This document shows positions 18,074-27,143 of a stretch of DNA of 64,000 nucleotides, piece by piece. Position numbers and translations under genes: made by a program. The stretch is from Aquella oligotrophica. Its GTDB lineage: Bacteria > Pseudomonadota > Gammaproteobacteria > Burkholderiales > UBA11063. Each line of letters begins with the position of its first letter. The first letter of the stretch is position 1. The notes under the pieces are model-generated. The model did no database searches. It saw nothing but the letters and a program-made list of their open reading frames with translations, and was not told where the DNA came from. Where the stretch lies: the NCBI RefSeq assembly GCF_002892535.1, contig NZ_CP024847.1, positions 2,232,001 through 2,296,000 on the forward strand. The letters run 5' to 3'.

Positions 18074-18692
18074 GTTTAGACTAATTATCGGTAATAAGCA
18101 TTTATCTTCTTGGTCATTACGGGCTTGGCTAATGATTAAGCGCTGTAAGGTTAAATTTTCTGAGATTATTGTTGATCTTGAGCGCCAAGACGTTAAAGCT
18201 GCAATCTTACAATTAAGCCCATCTGGCAAAGTTCCAGCACTAAAACACAATGATTTATTGATTTGGGACTCATTATCAATCGGCGAGTACTTAGCAGAGG
18301 TATCGCCAAGTGCTAAATTATGGCCAACTGATGAAGCCGCTCGAGCAATTGCTCGTTCAGTAAGCAATGAAATGCATAGTGGGTTTGCCACACTACGTAA
18401 AATGATGCCGTTTGCTCTTTTTGTGCAGAAAGATTTACCATATTCTGAAGAACTTCAGGGTGAGATCAAGCGAATTGAAGAAATTTGGCTTGACTGTCGT
18501 TCTAAATTTGGTCAAGATGGTGAATTTTTATTTGGTGACTTTAGTATTGCGGATGCCATGTTTGCTCCTGTAGTATTGAGATTTCAAACCTATGGATATA
18601 AATCTGATAATAGAGCTGTAGTTGATTATTGCAATGCAATTTTGGCTCATCCTGATTTACTTGAGTGGCTTAATTCGGCAAAAAATAATTGA
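18066..18692 (+). CDS. Glutathione S-transferase family protein
   Basis: 208 residues. The N-terminal thioredoxin-like domain has the Ser-rich active-site region (HLSSWSLRAWLMIK), the cis-Pro segment SGKVPAL and the gamma-glutamyl-binding WDSLSIGEYLAE. The all-helical C-terminal domain includes FGDFSIADAMFAP, the N-capping box helix. GSTs of this type conjugate or isomerise electrophiles using glutathione; the substrate is not evident. It overlaps the ABM gene by eight bases, suggesting joint handling of a reactive compound such as a quinone (inference). Confidence 0.9.
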   Translation: MSEFRLIIGNKHLSSWSLRAWLMIKRCKVKFSEIIVDLERQDVKAAILQLSPSGKVPALKHNDLLIWDSLSIGEYLAEVSPSAKLWPTDEAARAIARSVSNEMHSGFATLRKMMPFALFVQKDLPYSEELQGEIKRIEEIWLDCRSKFGQDGEFLFGDFSIADAMFAPVVLRFQTYGYKSDNRAVVDYCNAILAHPDLLEWLNSAKNN

Positions 18693-18752
18693 TTTGTAAT
18701 AGTTGGGTGAAGAAAAAACGATTGTTTAATGATAATATAAAAAGGAGCAAGA

Positions 18753-19178
18753 ATGCGTAAATTGATTTCGATAATCCTGGCAGCTACTGCCGGAATTGCT
18801 TATGCAGATGATGCTGGTGTCTATATCAATGCCAATGCCGGTATAAATACAGGTAGTAATTATCAGTTTGCCTATAATGCTAATGCAGGTTATATGTTTA
18901 ACCGTTATCTTGGTGTTGAAGCTGGTTTTACTGGAGCTAGTACTTCATACTGGGATGCAGCAATTAAAGGTGTGTTGCCAATTCCTATTGTTGATATTTA
19001 TGGAAGACTTGGGATGAGTTATGTTAATAACTATGGTTCTACCAGCGGCGCGGTTCTTTATGGTGTTGGGGTTGCATTTCCTATTTTGCCTTATATCCGG
19101 ATTAATATTGAAGATTATGCAATAAGTAATGCTAGTACCCAGAACTTCCTAATGGGCGGTCTCGAAGTCAAGTTTTAG
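18753..19178 (+). CDS. Small outer-membrane beta-barrel protein
   Basis: 141 residues with a cleavable signal peptide ending AGIAYA-DD, then alternating polar/hydrophobic strands typical of an eight-stranded OmpA/OprF-like barrel, and a C-terminal Phe (LEVKF), the usual assembly signal of outer-membrane proteins. GGAG precedes the ATG. The length suits a minimal barrel without a periplasmic domain. Function unknown; flanking genes are metabolic and give no hint. Confidence 0.78.
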   Translation: MRKLISIILAATAGIAYADDAGVYINANAGINTGSNYQFAYNANAGYMFNRYLGVEAGFTGASTSYWDAAIKGVLPIPIVDIYGRLGMSYVNNYGSTSGAVLYGVGVAFPILPYIRINIEDYAISNASTQNFLMGGLEVKF

Positions 19179-19233
19179 AACTTAAACCTAACTACATGAG
19201 AACTATCTTAAAAACTATTGAATGTGAATAAAC

Positions 19234-20010
19234 ATGCAAAACCCGGACACCTTGATTGAATTTGCCAACTACCTTGCAGACGAAGCAGGTAAAATTAGTA
19301 AAAAATATTTTCGCAATAAAATTGAGATTGAAACCAAAAGTGGTGAATATCCGGTAACTATAGCAGACCGAGAAGTTGAACTTCATCTACGTAGTCTAAT
19401 TTGCACTAATTACCCAGATCATAGAATAATTGGGGAAGAATTTGCCAATCATGATGGTAATTCAGAATATACTTGGGTAATTGATCCGATAGATGGTACG
19501 GTAGGATTTTCTACGGGCAAACCGACTTATACCACTTTGATCGCTTTACTAAAAAAAGATAGTCCCATGTATGGAATAATTGATCAGCCTATCAATCAAG
19601 AGCGATTTAGTGGAAAAACAGGCGAAAAAGCGTACCTGAATCGACAAATAATTTCTACAGCAGAACAGTCGGTTTTAAATAATGCTCGCTTAAATGCTAC
19701 AACACCATATATGTTTACGACTGACTATGAACAATCTAAGTTTGAATTATTGCGTAAACAGGTGCGAGTTACATCTTTTGGTGGTGATGCCTATGCTTTT
19801 GGCTTACTTGCGGCAGGTCATATTGATATTATAATGGAAGCTGACTTACAATATTATGATATTGCGGCTTTAATCCCGATTATAACTGCAGCAGGAGGAA
19901 TCATCAGCGACTGGCAAGGCAAAACACTAACTAAAGATTTTAATGGACAGTGTCTAGCTTGCGCCAATTTACAACTACAGCAGCAGGTTTTAAATTTAAT
20001 TAACAGTTAA
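19234..20010 (+). CDS. Inositol-monophosphatase-family phosphatase, probable histidinol-phosphatase
   Basis: 258 residues of the Mg-dependent IMPase fold. Metal ligands are visible in order: the Glu of IIGEEFANHDG, the Asp pair of WVIDPIDGTVGF and the late Asp of YYDIAALIPIITAAGG. Members act on inositol monophosphate, 3'-phosphoadenosine phosphate or histidinol phosphate. hisG follows after about 14 bases, which favours a HisN-type histidinol-phosphatase, the penultimate step of histidine synthesis. The assignment of substrate rests on this neighbourhood. Confidence 0.8.
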   Translation: MQNPDTLIEFANYLADEAGKISKKYFRNKIEIETKSGEYPVTIADREVELHLRSLICTNYPDHRIIGEEFANHDGNSEYTWVIDPIDGTVGFSTGKPTYTTLIALLKKDSPMYGIIDQPINQERFSGKTGEKAYLNRQIISTAEQSVLNNARLNATTPYMFTTDYEQSKFELLRKQVRVTSFGGDAYAFGLLAAGHIDIIMEADLQYYDIAALIPIITAAGGIISDWQGKTLTKDFNGQCLACANLQLQQQVLNLINS

Positions 20011-20024
20011 TCTTGGAAAATAAA

Positions 20025-20903
20025 ATGAGTGTAAACCGATTAAGAATTGCATTACAGAAATCAGGTAAATTATCTGAAGGTAGTATTGAGCTACTTAACA
20101 AGTGTAGTTTCAAAATAAAACCAGCCAAAAATCATTATCTTATTCAATCAAAAGAAATGAATACTGATTTCCTTATGATTCGTGATGACGATATTCCTGG
20201 CTTCGTAGATAGTAATGCAAGTGACCTTGGAATAGTTGGTGAAAACGGTTATATGGAGTACGCTCTAGAAAATCCGGGTAATGATTTGGAGATTATTGCC
20301 AGACTTCAATTTGCGTACTGCCGATTAAGCCTTGCTGCACCGGAAGGTTCCGGCATAAAACAACTAGCTGATTATAATGGCAAAACAATTGCAACTTCCT
20401 ATCCAGCAACTCTTGCAGATTATCTAAACAAAAACAATATTAATGCCAGAATTATTCAGATGCATGGTTCAGTCGAACTTGCCCCTAAAATCGCTGTAGC
20501 GGATGCAATTTGTGATTTAGTATCAACTGGTGCCACACTTAAAGAAAATGGTCTGCTCGAAACCCATATCATTCTTGAGAGTGAAGCTGTCTTAATCGGA
20601 CGCAAATCGGCTGGGAATGAACTAAAAGCCAAAGCAGAAGAACTGATGTTTAGAATTAATAGCGTCATTGATGCCAAAGACAGCAAGTATATAATGCTAC
20701 ACATAGATAAGGATGCAGTAAATAAACTTAAAGATATTCTCCCCGGCTGTGAGTCACCAACGGTACTACATTTGCATGGCACAGATAATAAAGTAGCAGT
20801 GCATGTTGTCAGTAAGGAAGGTGTATTCTGGGATACAATTGCCAAGCTTAAAAGTATTGGCGCTAGCTCGATTCTGGTTGTACCAATTGAAAAAATGATG
20901 TAA
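20025..20903 (+). CDS. hisG: ATP phosphoribosyltransferase, long regulatory form
   Basis: HisG condenses ATP and PRPP, the first committed and feedback-inhibited step of histidine synthesis. The protein begins RLRIALQKSGKLSEGS, has the SDLGIVGENGYMEY loop, and ends with the approximately 75-residue ACT-like domain (LPGCESPTVLHL ... ILVVPIEKMM) that binds histidine in the long, HisZ-independent form. I prefer the ATG at 20025; an in-frame TTG at 20013 is possible. About 292 residues. The rest of the his operon is not in the window. Confidence 0.95.
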   Translation: MSVNRLRIALQKSGKLSEGSIELLNKCSFKIKPAKNHYLIQSKEMNTDFLMIRDDDIPGFVDSNASDLGIVGENGYMEYALENPGNDLEIIARLQFAYCRLSLAAPEGSGIKQLADYNGKTIATSYPATLADYLNKNNINARIIQMHGSVELAPKIAVADAICDLVSTGATLKENGLLETHIILESEAVLIGRKSAGNELKAKAEELMFRINSVIDAKDSKYIMLHIDKDAVNKLKDILPGCESPTVLHLHGTDNKVAVHVVSKEGVFWDTIAKLKSIGASSILVVPIEKMM

Positions 20904-20904
20904 T

Positions 20905-21471
20905 ATGTATTTTTACTCAAATAATCTAATTGCTAAAGTTCGCAAACACATAAAAAATGGTGGATTAATTGCTTACCCAACAGAATCCTGCTATGGAATT
21001 GGCTGCGACCCATTTAACCACAAGGCAATAGATAAGATTATTAAGATTAAATTACGCAATAAACAAAAGGGATTAATCGTAATTGCAGGGAGCAAGAAGC
21101 AATTAACGAAATTAGTCCCTACAAGCATCTTATATAGAGATGAAAACGAGCTAAATCGGTATTGGCCTGGACCATTTAGCTTAATCCTCCCAGTTACAAA
21201 TAAAGTACCCAAAAATCTGATTGGCAAACACAAAAAGATTGCCGTAAGGGTAACAAAACACCAATTAGTAAAGCAGCTATGCAAAAATCTAAATCTACCT
21301 CTAGTCTCTACTTCCGCCAATAAGTCTGGCTTTAAATCGACTCGCAATTACCGAGAGTGTAAACGTCAATTTGGTAAACAGCTAATGGTATTACCAGGAA
21401 TTACCAGCTTTAATAAAAAGCCATCAACAATAATTGACTGGGACACAAAGAAAATTCTGCGCGGTAAGTAG
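20905..21471 (+). CDS. tsaC: Threonylcarbamoyl-AMP synthase (TsaC/YrdC family)
   Basis: 188 residues with the YrdC/Sua5 fold. TsaC makes threonylcarbamoyl-adenylate from threonine, bicarbonate and ATP for the t6A37 modification of ANN-decoding tRNAs. Motifs: GGLIAYPTESCYGIG at the N-terminus, the Lys/Arg signature KLRNKQKGLIVIAG, RYWPGPFSLILP, and the closing STSANKSG. Length matches single-domain TsaC rather than the longer Sua5. Begins one base after the hisG stop, so it is in the same transcript although functionally unrelated to histidine synthesis. Confidence 0.93.
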   Translation: MYFYSNNLIAKVRKHIKNGGLIAYPTESCYGIGCDPFNHKAIDKIIKIKLRNKQKGLIVIAGSKKQLTKLVPTSILYRDENELNRYWPGPFSLILPVTNKVPKNLIGKHKKIAVRVTKHQLVKQLCKNLNLPLVSTSANKSGFKSTRNYRECKRQFGKQLMVLPGITSFNKKPSTIIDWDTKKILRGK

Positions 21472-21833
21472 CACTAATAGTCAGGAAGAAATAAAGCCCA
21501 AACGGCAAATCTCCAGTTTATTTGTAAATGAAAGCTAGTTAGCAATGTTGTATTAAATCACTAATACAATTAGTGAAGCGATAATGACTAAGCCTTACAG
21601 GCACAATCAAAACAATCTGAAACCAAGATAAAATGATCAGTAAAATCGCATTGCACAATTTTTCAAATCTCAAAATTATACCTCACTTAAACTAAAATTT
21701 GTTAATTTCACCATTAAATTAATAATCCCCAATCGGCAAATACAGTAAATTGTAATTTTAATGTACAATGATCTTAGTTAGAACAGTTACACATAGCAGA
21801 ACAATTTCATGTTCCATCGCGGTAGGGGAAAAA
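21472..21833. other. Intergenic region with two mutually exclusive small hairpins
   Basis: A 360-base AT-rich gap. The only structure I see is at 21548-21575, where an 8-bp stem (21548-21569) and a 7-bp stem (21559-21575) share bases, so only one can form at a time. No T run follows either. A TACAAT at 21764-21769 is a possible -10 for the protease gene, without a convincing -35. Confidence 0.35.
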
Positions 21834-22898
21834 ATGTTTAGACAATATAAATTCTGGCAAATATTGCTATATGGAATCGCAATTACTGGCTGTAACGGTG
21901 GTGGCGGTGGCAGTACTGGGATAAGCCAAACTACTCCTCCCATGACTAGCATAAATGCAGATCCTTACCCCTACCCCGCAGCTAAAGATTACCCCATACC
22001 ACCAGTTTTGGCTTTACCTGATTCTATTAATGGTACACCATTTGGTGCAAAAATTGCCTACGGCAACGCCAGCTCTGAAGAGATAAAGAATTTAAATGTA
22101 TTATTAAACATAGCTAATAGCAATATCTGTAGTGCTACGCCTATTAAATATGATGGAAGCGGTACATGGCTCGTTACCGCTGCTCACTGCCTAGTAACCA
22201 AAAAATCTGATAAAAAAATAATTGACCCGAGTGAATTGATAAACCCATCCAGATTATCAATTGAGACTACCTTTAATAATCAATGGCAAGCCAGCGAAGC
22301 ACAATCCGTTTATGTATATTCAGACTACTGCAAAAACAATACCTTTAATGGACTCGGTGGCTGCCTCAATTTTTATCCGGGACAAGATGCCGGAAATGGA
22401 GCAGAAGGTAACGACATAGCACTCATCTATACTTTAGGCAAAGTTGGCAACCCTGATAATTATGCACATCTTGCGCCACAAAGTGAATTTCCTGAAGCCT
22501 ATACAATGGCACCAGTACTATCAATTGGAAGTGGCATTACCGAAGACATGAATCATGCTGGAATAACCTTTTACGTAACCAATTATCTCTACCGTAAAAC
22601 AGATACCACTGGTTATCACTATCTATATAGTAGTTATTATGATAGCAGTAATGGTTATATGAGCCTTGCTTGCGGTGGTGATTCGGGTGGAGGCGATTTA
22701 TTTTGGGATGGTAGCAAGTGGATTTTACTGGCAACCCATAGTTATGGACCTCAGGATGGTTGTGGCAAAGCATATAATTACCTCCCAAATGCATCAACCA
22801 ATGTTGGGTATTATTATGATTGGATAAATACTATTATTAATGGAATGGATAAAAATCAGGTGTGTGATAACACAAATAATAAATGTATCAGCAGATAA
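21834..22898 (+). CDS. Trypsin-like serine protease, lipoprotein (copy A)
   Basis: I chose the ATG at 21834 (AGGGGA upstream); the open frame continues to 21768 but that portion has no signal features. The 354-residue product starts with a lipoprotein signal peptide (GIAITGC) and a Gly-rich linker. Trypsin-fold residues are complete: His in LVTAAHCLV, Asp in GNDIALIYT and Ser in GGDSGGGDLFW. The chain KIAYGN at about residue 83 resembles the activation junction of trypsin zymogens (basic residue, then Ile-x-x-Gly). It is a close paralogue of the gene at 42340 and a distant one of that at 35412. Probably tethered to a cell-envelope membrane. Confidence 0.88.
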   Translation: MFRQYKFWQILLYGIAITGCNGGGGGSTGISQTTPPMTSINADPYPYPAAKDYPIPPVLALPDSINGTPFGAKIAYGNASSEEIKNLNVLLNIANSNICSATPIKYDGSGTWLVTAAHCLVTKKSDKKIIDPSELINPSRLSIETTFNNQWQASEAQSVYVYSDYCKNNTFNGLGGCLNFYPGQDAGNGAEGNDIALIYTLGKVGNPDNYAHLAPQSEFPEAYTMAPVLSIGSGITEDMNHAGITFYVTNYLYRKTDTTGYHYLYSSYYDSSNGYMSLACGGDSGGGDLFWDGSKWILLATHSYGPQDGCGKAYNYLPNASTNVGYYYDWINTIINGMDKNQVCDNTNNKCISR

Positions 22899-23004
22899 AA
22901 TTAGTAATTTGAAGATTCAAGAAGCCTACTCAGCACATCTTTTTACAATCTCCACTAAATCACCCCCTTCAAAGCATAAAAATATTATAATTTAAAAAAA
23001 TATC

Positions 23005-23035
23005 TTGACTCTCACGTTACGTGATAATTTACATT
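23005..23035 (+). promoter_or_regulatory. MerR-type promoter/operator with 19-bp spacer
   Basis: The -35 hexamer TTGACT (23005-23010) and -10 TACATT (23030-23035) are 19 bases apart instead of 17, the hallmark of promoters remodelled by MerR-family activators. A perfect 13-base palindrome TCACGTTACGTGA (23012-23024) fills the spacer. It lies 18 bases upstream of the MerR-family gene it most likely autoregulates. Confidence 0.82.
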
Positions 23036-23052
23036 ACTGTCAGGAGAAAGAA

Positions 23053-23802
23053 ATGAATAAATATTGGACTATCAAAGAATTCAGTAAATTAACTAGTGTT
23101 ACTGTTCGTACTCTACAGTATTATGATGATGAAGATATTTTGAAGCCGCATCATAAAAATGAAGCTGGTTATCGCTTCTACTCCTATGGAGATTTACAGG
23201 TTATCCAGAAAATTAGTGTCCTTAAATACATTGGTTTTAATTTAAAACAGATTAGAACCATCCTTAACACCAATCAACTAGACTGGTTGCACTCATTAAA
23301 TTTACAGGCAAAAATTGTTCAGGATAATATTGCTAGGCTTAATCAAGGGTTAATCTTGATTAAAGAAAGCATTAATCTGTATTCTAAAAATAATGAAATT
23401 GAATGGCAGTCAATTGCCAAAATGTTAGAGGTATTTAAAATGACAGATAATAGCATTGTTAAAGAGTGGTCTTTACGTAATTTTTCTGAAGATGAAATCA
23501 ACTTTTTTAATGAAGTCAGCTTTCAGCAAAGCCGTGTTGATAATGAGCAATTATGGATTAAACTATTTGCTGAAGCAAAAACATTAATAAGCAAAGACCC
23601 GGCTTCTTCTGAAGTACAGAATTTAGCGCAACGATGGATGAACTCGGCAAATAATCAATACGAAGAAAAGTCTGATTTAGGAAGAAAAATGTGGGAACTA
23701 ATGAAATCAGGCGATATTCCATCTGGATTAATCCCTGGTTATGAACAGCAAACTGTTCTATTTATGGATAAAGCAATAGAAATACTATATAGCAAAAAAT
23801 AA
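23053..23802 (+). CDS. MerR-family regulator with TipAS-like ligand domain
   Basis: About 249 residues starting at the ATG after AGGAG (the frame is open to 23005, but that lies in the promoter). The N-terminal winged helix carries the family's YWTIKEFSKLTSVTVRTLQYYD and the ISVLKYIGFNLKQIR wing/helix, followed by a dimerisation coiled coil. The C-terminal half (from about residue 130) has the helical TipAS pattern, including LAQRWMN and a closing MDKAIEIL helix. TipAL/Mta-type regulators sense small hydrophobic or peptide antibiotics and activate efflux. No transporter is adjacent, so the target besides itself is unknown. Confidence 0.9.
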   Translation: MNKYWTIKEFSKLTSVTVRTLQYYDDEDILKPHHKNEAGYRFYSYGDLQVIQKISVLKYIGFNLKQIRTILNTNQLDWLHSLNLQAKIVQDNIARLNQGLILIKESINLYSKNNEIEWQSIAKMLEVFKMTDNSIVKEWSLRNFSEDEINFFNEVSFQQSRVDNEQLWIKLFAEAKTLISKDPASSEVQNLAQRWMNSANNQYEEKSDLGRKMWELMKSGDIPSGLIPGYEQQTVLFMDKAIEILYSKK

Positions 23803-23810
23803 TTTAACAA

Positions 23811-23944
23811 TAGACTTCTGTCATAAGCAATTACTTTGTCCCTAGACTAGAAATAAAGGCTTTGAAAAACAAGAGCATACGCATACATAATAAAAGTCTT
23901 TCTCAACGTAAGGGTTAAAGAAATGGTTAAGAAAGAGGTCTAAG
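23811..23944. repeat. Palindromic intergenic repeat, copy 1
   Basis: About 134 bases after the MerR gene. It shares with copies at 27190 and 32455 the core ctagactagaaataaaggct and tttgaaaaac, and its ends (AGACTTCTGTCATAA / TTAAGAAAGAGGTCT) are imperfect inverted repeats. The whole unit can fold into one long, interrupted hairpin. The right end also forms an 8-bp stem (23932-23953) that could act as a terminator. No open reading frame inside, so a MITE-like non-autonomous element is the best guess. Confidence 0.55.
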
Positions 23945-24077
23945 AACCTCTTTGTTAAGTTTCGAATATAGTGTTATACTCATTTTATCTGTAGCGAGAC
24001 AAATTGATTATGTCCGTGTATCATTTATTTAATTATGATAAACTCCAGTAATAGTTCTTATTAATGCTGGAAATTAA

Positions 24078-25031
24078 ATGAATAATCTAATCCAAAATTT
24101 ATCTAAAGCCGAATTACACATTCATATTGAGGGCAGTCTTGAACCAGAAATGATGTTTAAACTCGCAAAAAGGAATAAAATCGCACTACCATATAAAAAC
24201 ATTGAAGAAATTAAGTCAGCATATCAGTTCAATAACTTACAGTCGTTCCTTGATTTATATTATCAGGGAATGGCTGTTTTACAAAGTGAAGATGACTTTT
24301 ATGATTTAATGTATGCCTATTTAAATAAAGCTGCTAGTCAAAATATTACCCAAGCTGAAATATTTTTTGACCCACAAGGACATACATCACGTAATATAAA
24401 GTGGGATACTTTCATGCATGGATTTAAACGCGCCATAGATGAAGCCAAAGCAAATCTGGGTATTAATGCTAGTTTAATCATGTGCTTTTTACGTCACTTG
24501 CCAGAGTCTGACGCTTTAAAAACATTTGACAATGCAATGAATTATCGTGATTTATTTATCGGTGTAGGTCTTGACTCTTCTGAAGTTGGTCATCCACCCT
24601 CACTGTTTAAAAGAGTATTTCAAAAAGCACGAGATGCCGGATTATATCTTGTAGCACATGCAGGAGAAGAAGGCGACGCTAGTTATGTTTGGGAAGCAAT
24701 AGATGAACTTGGCGTTCATCGGATTGATCATGGGAATAATGCAATAAATGATCTTAGCTTAATCAGACGAATTGCCGCAGATGATTTAGCACTAACCATG
24801 TGTCCTCTTTCCAATCAGCGTTTACAAAGCGTACCAGATTTAGCTAAACACCAATTACGCAAGTTCATGGAATACGGTGTAAAAGTTACAATTAATTCAG
24901 ACGACCCCGCTTATTTTGGTGGTTATCTTAATGAAAATTATCTAGCATTAACAACTGCGTTGAAGCTTACCCCGGATGAAATTAGACTAATTGCAAACAA
25001 TAGTCTTGAAGCCTGTTTTATTCAATATTAA
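24078..25031 (+). CDS. Adenine deaminase (adenosine deaminase superfamily)
   Basis: 317 residues of the metal-dependent amidohydrolase fold. Zinc and catalytic residues are visible: HIHIEG near residue 15, LVAHAGEEG about 195, the HRIDHGNN pair, and the catalytic Asp pair INSDDPAYFGG. The VGLDSSEVGHPPSLF segment is typical of the adenine deaminase branch rather than adenosine deaminase. The enzyme would convert adenine to hypoxanthine in purine salvage. It precedes the YaiI gene by 19 bases. Guanine deaminase is encoded 6 kb away. Confidence 0.88.
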   Translation: MNNLIQNLSKAELHIHIEGSLEPEMMFKLAKRNKIALPYKNIEEIKSAYQFNNLQSFLDLYYQGMAVLQSEDDFYDLMYAYLNKAASQNITQAEIFFDPQGHTSRNIKWDTFMHGFKRAIDEAKANLGINASLIMCFLRHLPESDALKTFDNAMNYRDLFIGVGLDSSEVGHPPSLFKRVFQKARDAGLYLVAHAGEEGDASYVWEAIDELGVHRIDHGNNAINDLSLIRRIAADDLALTMCPLSNQRLQSVPDLAKHQLRKFMEYGVKVTINSDDPAYFGGYLNENYLALTTALKLTPDEIRLIANNSLEACFIQY

Positions 25032-25050
25032 AAGAGTATCAATCACATAA

Positions 25051-25509
25051 ATGAAAATATACGTAGATGCAGATGCATGTCCTAAACCAGTTCGTGAAAT
25101 ACTATTTCGGGTTGCCATCCGTAACCAGATAGAATTACTAATGGTTGCCAATCAAATCCTACAATTACCAATAAGCCCCAAGATTAAAATGATGCAGGTA
25201 AATAAAGGTTTTGATGAAGCAGATAATGAAATAGTCAGACTAATAAATAAAGATGATTTACTAGTAACAGCAGATATCCCTCTTGCAAGTGATGCTATTG
25301 ATAAGGGAGCAATTGTGATAAATCCACGCGGTAAAGTTTATAGTATGGAAAATATCAAGCAGGAACTTGCTACCCGCGATTTATTGACACACTTGCGCGA
25401 CAGTCTTGAAATCCGAGGTGGACCCCAACCATACAATGATAAGGATAAAGCCTCCTTTGCCAATGCATTAGACAGAATTATTATTAGCTATCTGAATCGG
25501 CTAAAATAA
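25051..25509 (+). CDS. YaiI/YqxD family protein (UPF0178, PIN-like)
   Basis: 152 residues, typical for the family. It opens with MKIYVDADACPKPVRE, with conserved acidic residues as in a PIN-like nuclease fold, and has VTADIPLASDAIDKGA and a C-terminal GGPQPYNDKDKASFA block, all hallmark segments. The biochemical role of the family is not settled; nuclease activity is a prediction. It directly follows adenine deaminase and is probably cotranscribed with it. Confidence 0.93.
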   Translation: MKIYVDADACPKPVREILFRVAIRNQIELLMVANQILQLPISPKIKMMQVNKGFDEADNEIVRLINKDDLLVTADIPLASDAIDKGAIVINPRGKVYSMENIKQELATRDLLTHLRDSLEIRGGPQPYNDKDKASFANALDRIIISYLNRLK

Positions 25510-25647
25510 CAGCTATTCCGCCCCCTTTGCTTTATTTAATAGTAACCCAGTTTTTGCTACTTTTAATTTCGCCCCAAATATAACTGGCAACTATATTGAC
25601 ACAATCGCCTGCGTAAAAACCCAGTTTTAATATTTTTAACATATAGT

Positions 25648-25653
25648 TATAAT
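25648..25653 (+). promoter_or_regulatory. Candidate -10 element for the PLD-like gene
   Basis: TATAAT 37 bases upstream of the ATG, with a weak TTTTAA 17 bases further upstream (25625-25630). The pattern is suggestive only in such AT-rich DNA. Confidence 0.35.
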
Positions 25654-25690
25654 ACCTCCTATCTAAAACAAAATAATCAAGGGAAGTATT

Positions 25691-27136
25691 ATGAAAAAAC
25701 TAATTATTGCACTTTTGCCACTAGTTACATTAACTGCTTGTGTGGGTAGCAGCAACTCATCCGGACAAAACCAAACTTCAATAAATAGCAATACCACCCT
25801 AAAAAGTATGATTGCGACTTCTATCACTGACCCTACTACAATTGGGTTTGCAGCTAAATTCAGCGCACAAAAAGCAAATTTACAGATCGCTTTTTCACCA
25901 TACTTTGAATCAGGTAGCCAGCATAGTCCAAATGAATGCCCAAACGCTCAGGATATCTATGCTACAACAATAGCACCAATAATGAAAGTTAGCGAAAGTT
26001 CAACTTTGGATAGTTTATGGAATAGCGATGAATATTTTAATTGTAATGCCGGAATTACCAAACTAGTTGTAGCATCGATTACTAGTGCAAAACAATCAAT
26101 TCGTGCCGCAGTATATGATTTTAATAATCCAGATATCGCATATGCCCTAATTAGCGCAAAACGTAATAATCCACAACTTGATATACAAGTAATTGCTGAT
26201 AAAGCAAATTTGACTGATACCAATTCAATGATTGCCGTTTTGCAAAATAACAATATTCCAGTATATATTGCATCTGCGTATGCAATCATGCATAATAAAT
26301 TCATAGTAATTGACAATAAATCTGTTGAGTACGGCAGCTTTAATTATTCAACTACTGCAGCAACCAGACAAGCTAATAATGCAATCTGGATCGATAATAG
26401 TAATATTGCCGCCAGTTATAGCGAACGCTGGAATGAGATTCGTGCCAATCAGGCAACTACTGTATATCAGACTAGTCAATCACAATATTCTGAACAACCA
26501 TATAATTCAGGTATAAATGTCGTAGCCAGCACAAAAACCGAAATAGCTGGGAAACAGATTTATAGCTTATCAATTGATAATACTGACATCGATAGCGTGC
26601 ATAATCTAGTTAATACTGAAAGTGCCATAATATGTCCGGCAACGATGAGTAATCTGGGGGCTAGCTGTTTGAGCAATTATTCGTATTATTCCAAAGGTGG
26701 ATATTATCAAGATTCACCATTTTACCAAGCAGTAAATAACGCTCAACAATCTATCCAGATAGCAATCTTTACTTTTACTGATAAAGCACTAATTGATGAT
26801 TTAATCAAAGCCAAAAATCGTGGTGTAACGGTACAAGTGGTAGCAGATTATTCACAAGGCACTCAAGCTTATAGCACAGCCGGGTTTGATAAATTGGTTC
26901 AAAATGGGATTGAGGTAAAAATAAATAACGCATATGAACTATTGCACAATAAATATATGATTATTGATGGTAATACTGTAGAAACAGGAAGTTATAATTA
27001 CACAGCATCAGCACAAACAAAAAATGCTGAAAACTACCAAATATATCATAATACCCCAGAATTGGCACAACTTTACCAACAAGACTGGCAAGCAATTTTT
27101 GATCAAGGTTACCCTTACCAGGCGTCAGTGCGATAA
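25691..27136 (+). CDS. Phospholipase D-like lipoprotein with two HKD motifs
   Basis: 481 residues with a lipoprotein signal peptide (VTLTAC, Cys about 17). Two PLD catalytic domains follow, each with a complete H-x-K-x4-D motif: HNKFIVIDNKSVEYGSFNYS near residue 201 and HNKYMIIDGNTVETGSYNYT near residue 420. Two HKD motifs in one chain suffice for an active site, as in phospholipase D and the Nuc-type nucleases. Whether it cleaves lipids or nucleic acid cannot be told. The spacing GGGAAGTATT-ATG is good. It is exported and probably membrane-tethered, in line with the other degradative lipoproteins here. Confidence 0.88.
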   Translation: MKKLIIALLPLVTLTACVGSSNSSGQNQTSINSNTTLKSMIATSITDPTTIGFAAKFSAQKANLQIAFSPYFESGSQHSPNECPNAQDIYATTIAPIMKVSESSTLDSLWNSDEYFNCNAGITKLVVASITSAKQSIRAAVYDFNNPDIAYALISAKRNNPQLDIQVIADKANLTDTNSMIAVLQNNNIPVYIASAYAIMHNKFIVIDNKSVEYGSFNYSTTAATRQANNAIWIDNSNIAASYSERWNEIRANQATTVYQTSQSQYSEQPYNSGINVVASTKTEIAGKQIYSLSIDNTDIDSVHNLVNTESAIICPATMSNLGASCLSNYSYYSKGGYYQDSPFYQAVNNAQQSIQIAIFTFTDKALIDDLIKAKNRGVTVQVVADYSQGTQAYSTAGFDKLVQNGIEVKINNAYELLHNKYMIIDGNTVETGSYNYTASAQTKNAENYQIYHNTPELAQLYQQDWQAIFDQGYPYQASVR

Positions 27137-27143
27137 AACCAAT

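Noticed and set aside
20456-20920. A 154-codon minus-strand open frame
   Set aside because: It overlaps hisG, whose motifs are unmistakable; the antisense product is Ser/Leu-rich without domains.
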